Assembly: GCA_004366195.1 (NCBI GenBank)
Contig: SIRV01000065.1
Coordinates: 1-5,477 of the forward strand
Reading direction: 5' to 3'
Length of the DNA stretch: 5,477 bases
DNA from: Actinomycetota bacterium
GTDB taxonomy: Bacteria; Actinomycetota; UBA4738; HRBIN12
Under the pieces are notes generated by a model. It did not search any database, was not told the DNA's origin, and saw only the letters and a list, made by a program, of their open reading frames with translations. Shown piece after piece: positions 5,306 to 5,477 of the stretch (the first letter of the stretch is position 1; each line of letters begins with the position of its first letter). The translations under genes were made by a program, and so were the position numbers.

Positions 5306-5477
5306 CCCCGCCCCTTCCGGGCCCGGCGGGCGCCCCCGGCTCGCGCATCCGGGGCGCGCGCGCCCCCGACCCGTGCGCCGAGGGTCTCCGCCGCGAAGGT
5401 CTCGAGGCGCCGGTTGAACGCCTCGTGGGCCTCCATCATCGCGAGGTGCCCGGCGCCGGGGATCACCGCGAGGCGCC
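5302..5477 (-). CDS. Alpha/beta hydrolase, C-terminal fragment (gene cut by the window edge)
   Basis: The last 57 codons of a minus-strand gene are visible, entering from the right edge and stopping at TGA 5304-5302, which overlaps the peptidase ATG. The fragment contains VIPGAGHLAMMEAHEAFNR (fragment residues 4-22), the typical alpha/beta-hydrolase end: the GxGH histidine of the catalytic triad, followed by a helix ending in a phenylalanine-asparagine pair. The nucleophile and acid lie outside the window. After the domain comes a roughly 25-residue low-complexity, basic Ala/Gly/Arg tail, probably disordered. An alpha/beta hydrolase directly ahead of tsaE is common in actinobacterial alr-hydrolase-tsaE operons, though here two genes intervene. 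Specific substrate cannot be inferred. Confidence 0.85.
   Translation of the reverse strand, partial: RLAVIPGAGHLAMMEAHEAFNRRLETFAAETLGARVGGARAPDARAGGARRARKGRG
5351..5366. repeat. 16-base perfect palindrome with alternating CG core
   Basis: The sequence GGGGCGCGCGCGCCCC is its own reverse complement. It lies within the coding sequence of the hydrolase's low-complexity tail. Such alternating C/G runs can arise by chance in a genome this GC-rich, so no function is claimed. Confidence 0.6.

Noticed and set aside
1..5477. CRISPR array, tRNA or rRNA gene, insertion sequence, phage or toxin-antitoxin genes
   Set aside because: No repeat-spacer pattern, tRNA-like fold, transposase motif or small paired genes were seen; nearly all bases are taken by recognised housekeeping genes.

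Overview
The window is a dense, GC-rich stretch (roughly 70% G+C by eye, with G or C at most third codon positions) of bacterial chromosome. Seven complete genes and one partial gene run on the minus strand as a tightly packed, apparently single operon. Lysine-poor, Ala/Arg/Gly-rich proteins, GTG starts and the order alpha/beta hydrolase ... tsaE-tsaB-rimI-tsaD fit an actinobacterial (Actinomycetota) genome, probably from a less-studied lineage. This placement is an inference; no marker in the window fixes the taxon.

Reading in the direction of transcription (right to left): the C-terminal end of an alpha/beta hydrolase (5302-5477), a P1/DmpA-type self-processing peptidase (4385-5305), a family 4 iron-sulfur uracil-DNA glycosylase (3783-4388), the tRNA threonylcarbamoyladenosine (t6A) genes tsaE (3295-3783) and tsaB (2591-3298), the ribosomal-protein acetyltransferase rimI (2071-2637), tsaD (1073-2074), and a UDP-glucose 4-epimerase-like NAD-dependent sugar epimerase (138-1076). 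Every junction overlaps: ATGA or GTGA four-base overlaps at five, TGATG at one, and a longer overlap at tsaB/rimI. Translation is therefore likely coupled along the whole chain. The operon promoter lies outside the window to the right.

At the left edge (1-66) there is weak evidence for the last codons of a convergent plus-strand gene. Between it and the epimerase lies a 71-base gap holding an imperfect 10-bp-arm inverted repeat (79-108), a candidate bidirectional terminator.

The core of the operon is translation quality control: TsaD, TsaB and TsaE together transfer the threonylcarbamoyl group to A37 of ANN-decoding tRNAs, and RimI acetylates the N-terminus of ribosomal protein S18 and possibly other proteins. 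TsaC/Sua5, which makes the TC-AMP substrate, is not in the window. The glycosylase (DNA repair), peptidase and epimerase look like passengers or growth-linked housekeeping genes sharing the transcript. I see no defence system, mobile element, CRISPR array or clearly new system; the notable points are gene order, extreme coupling, a near-identical sequence at the tsaB and tsaD starts, and a few small structural elements.
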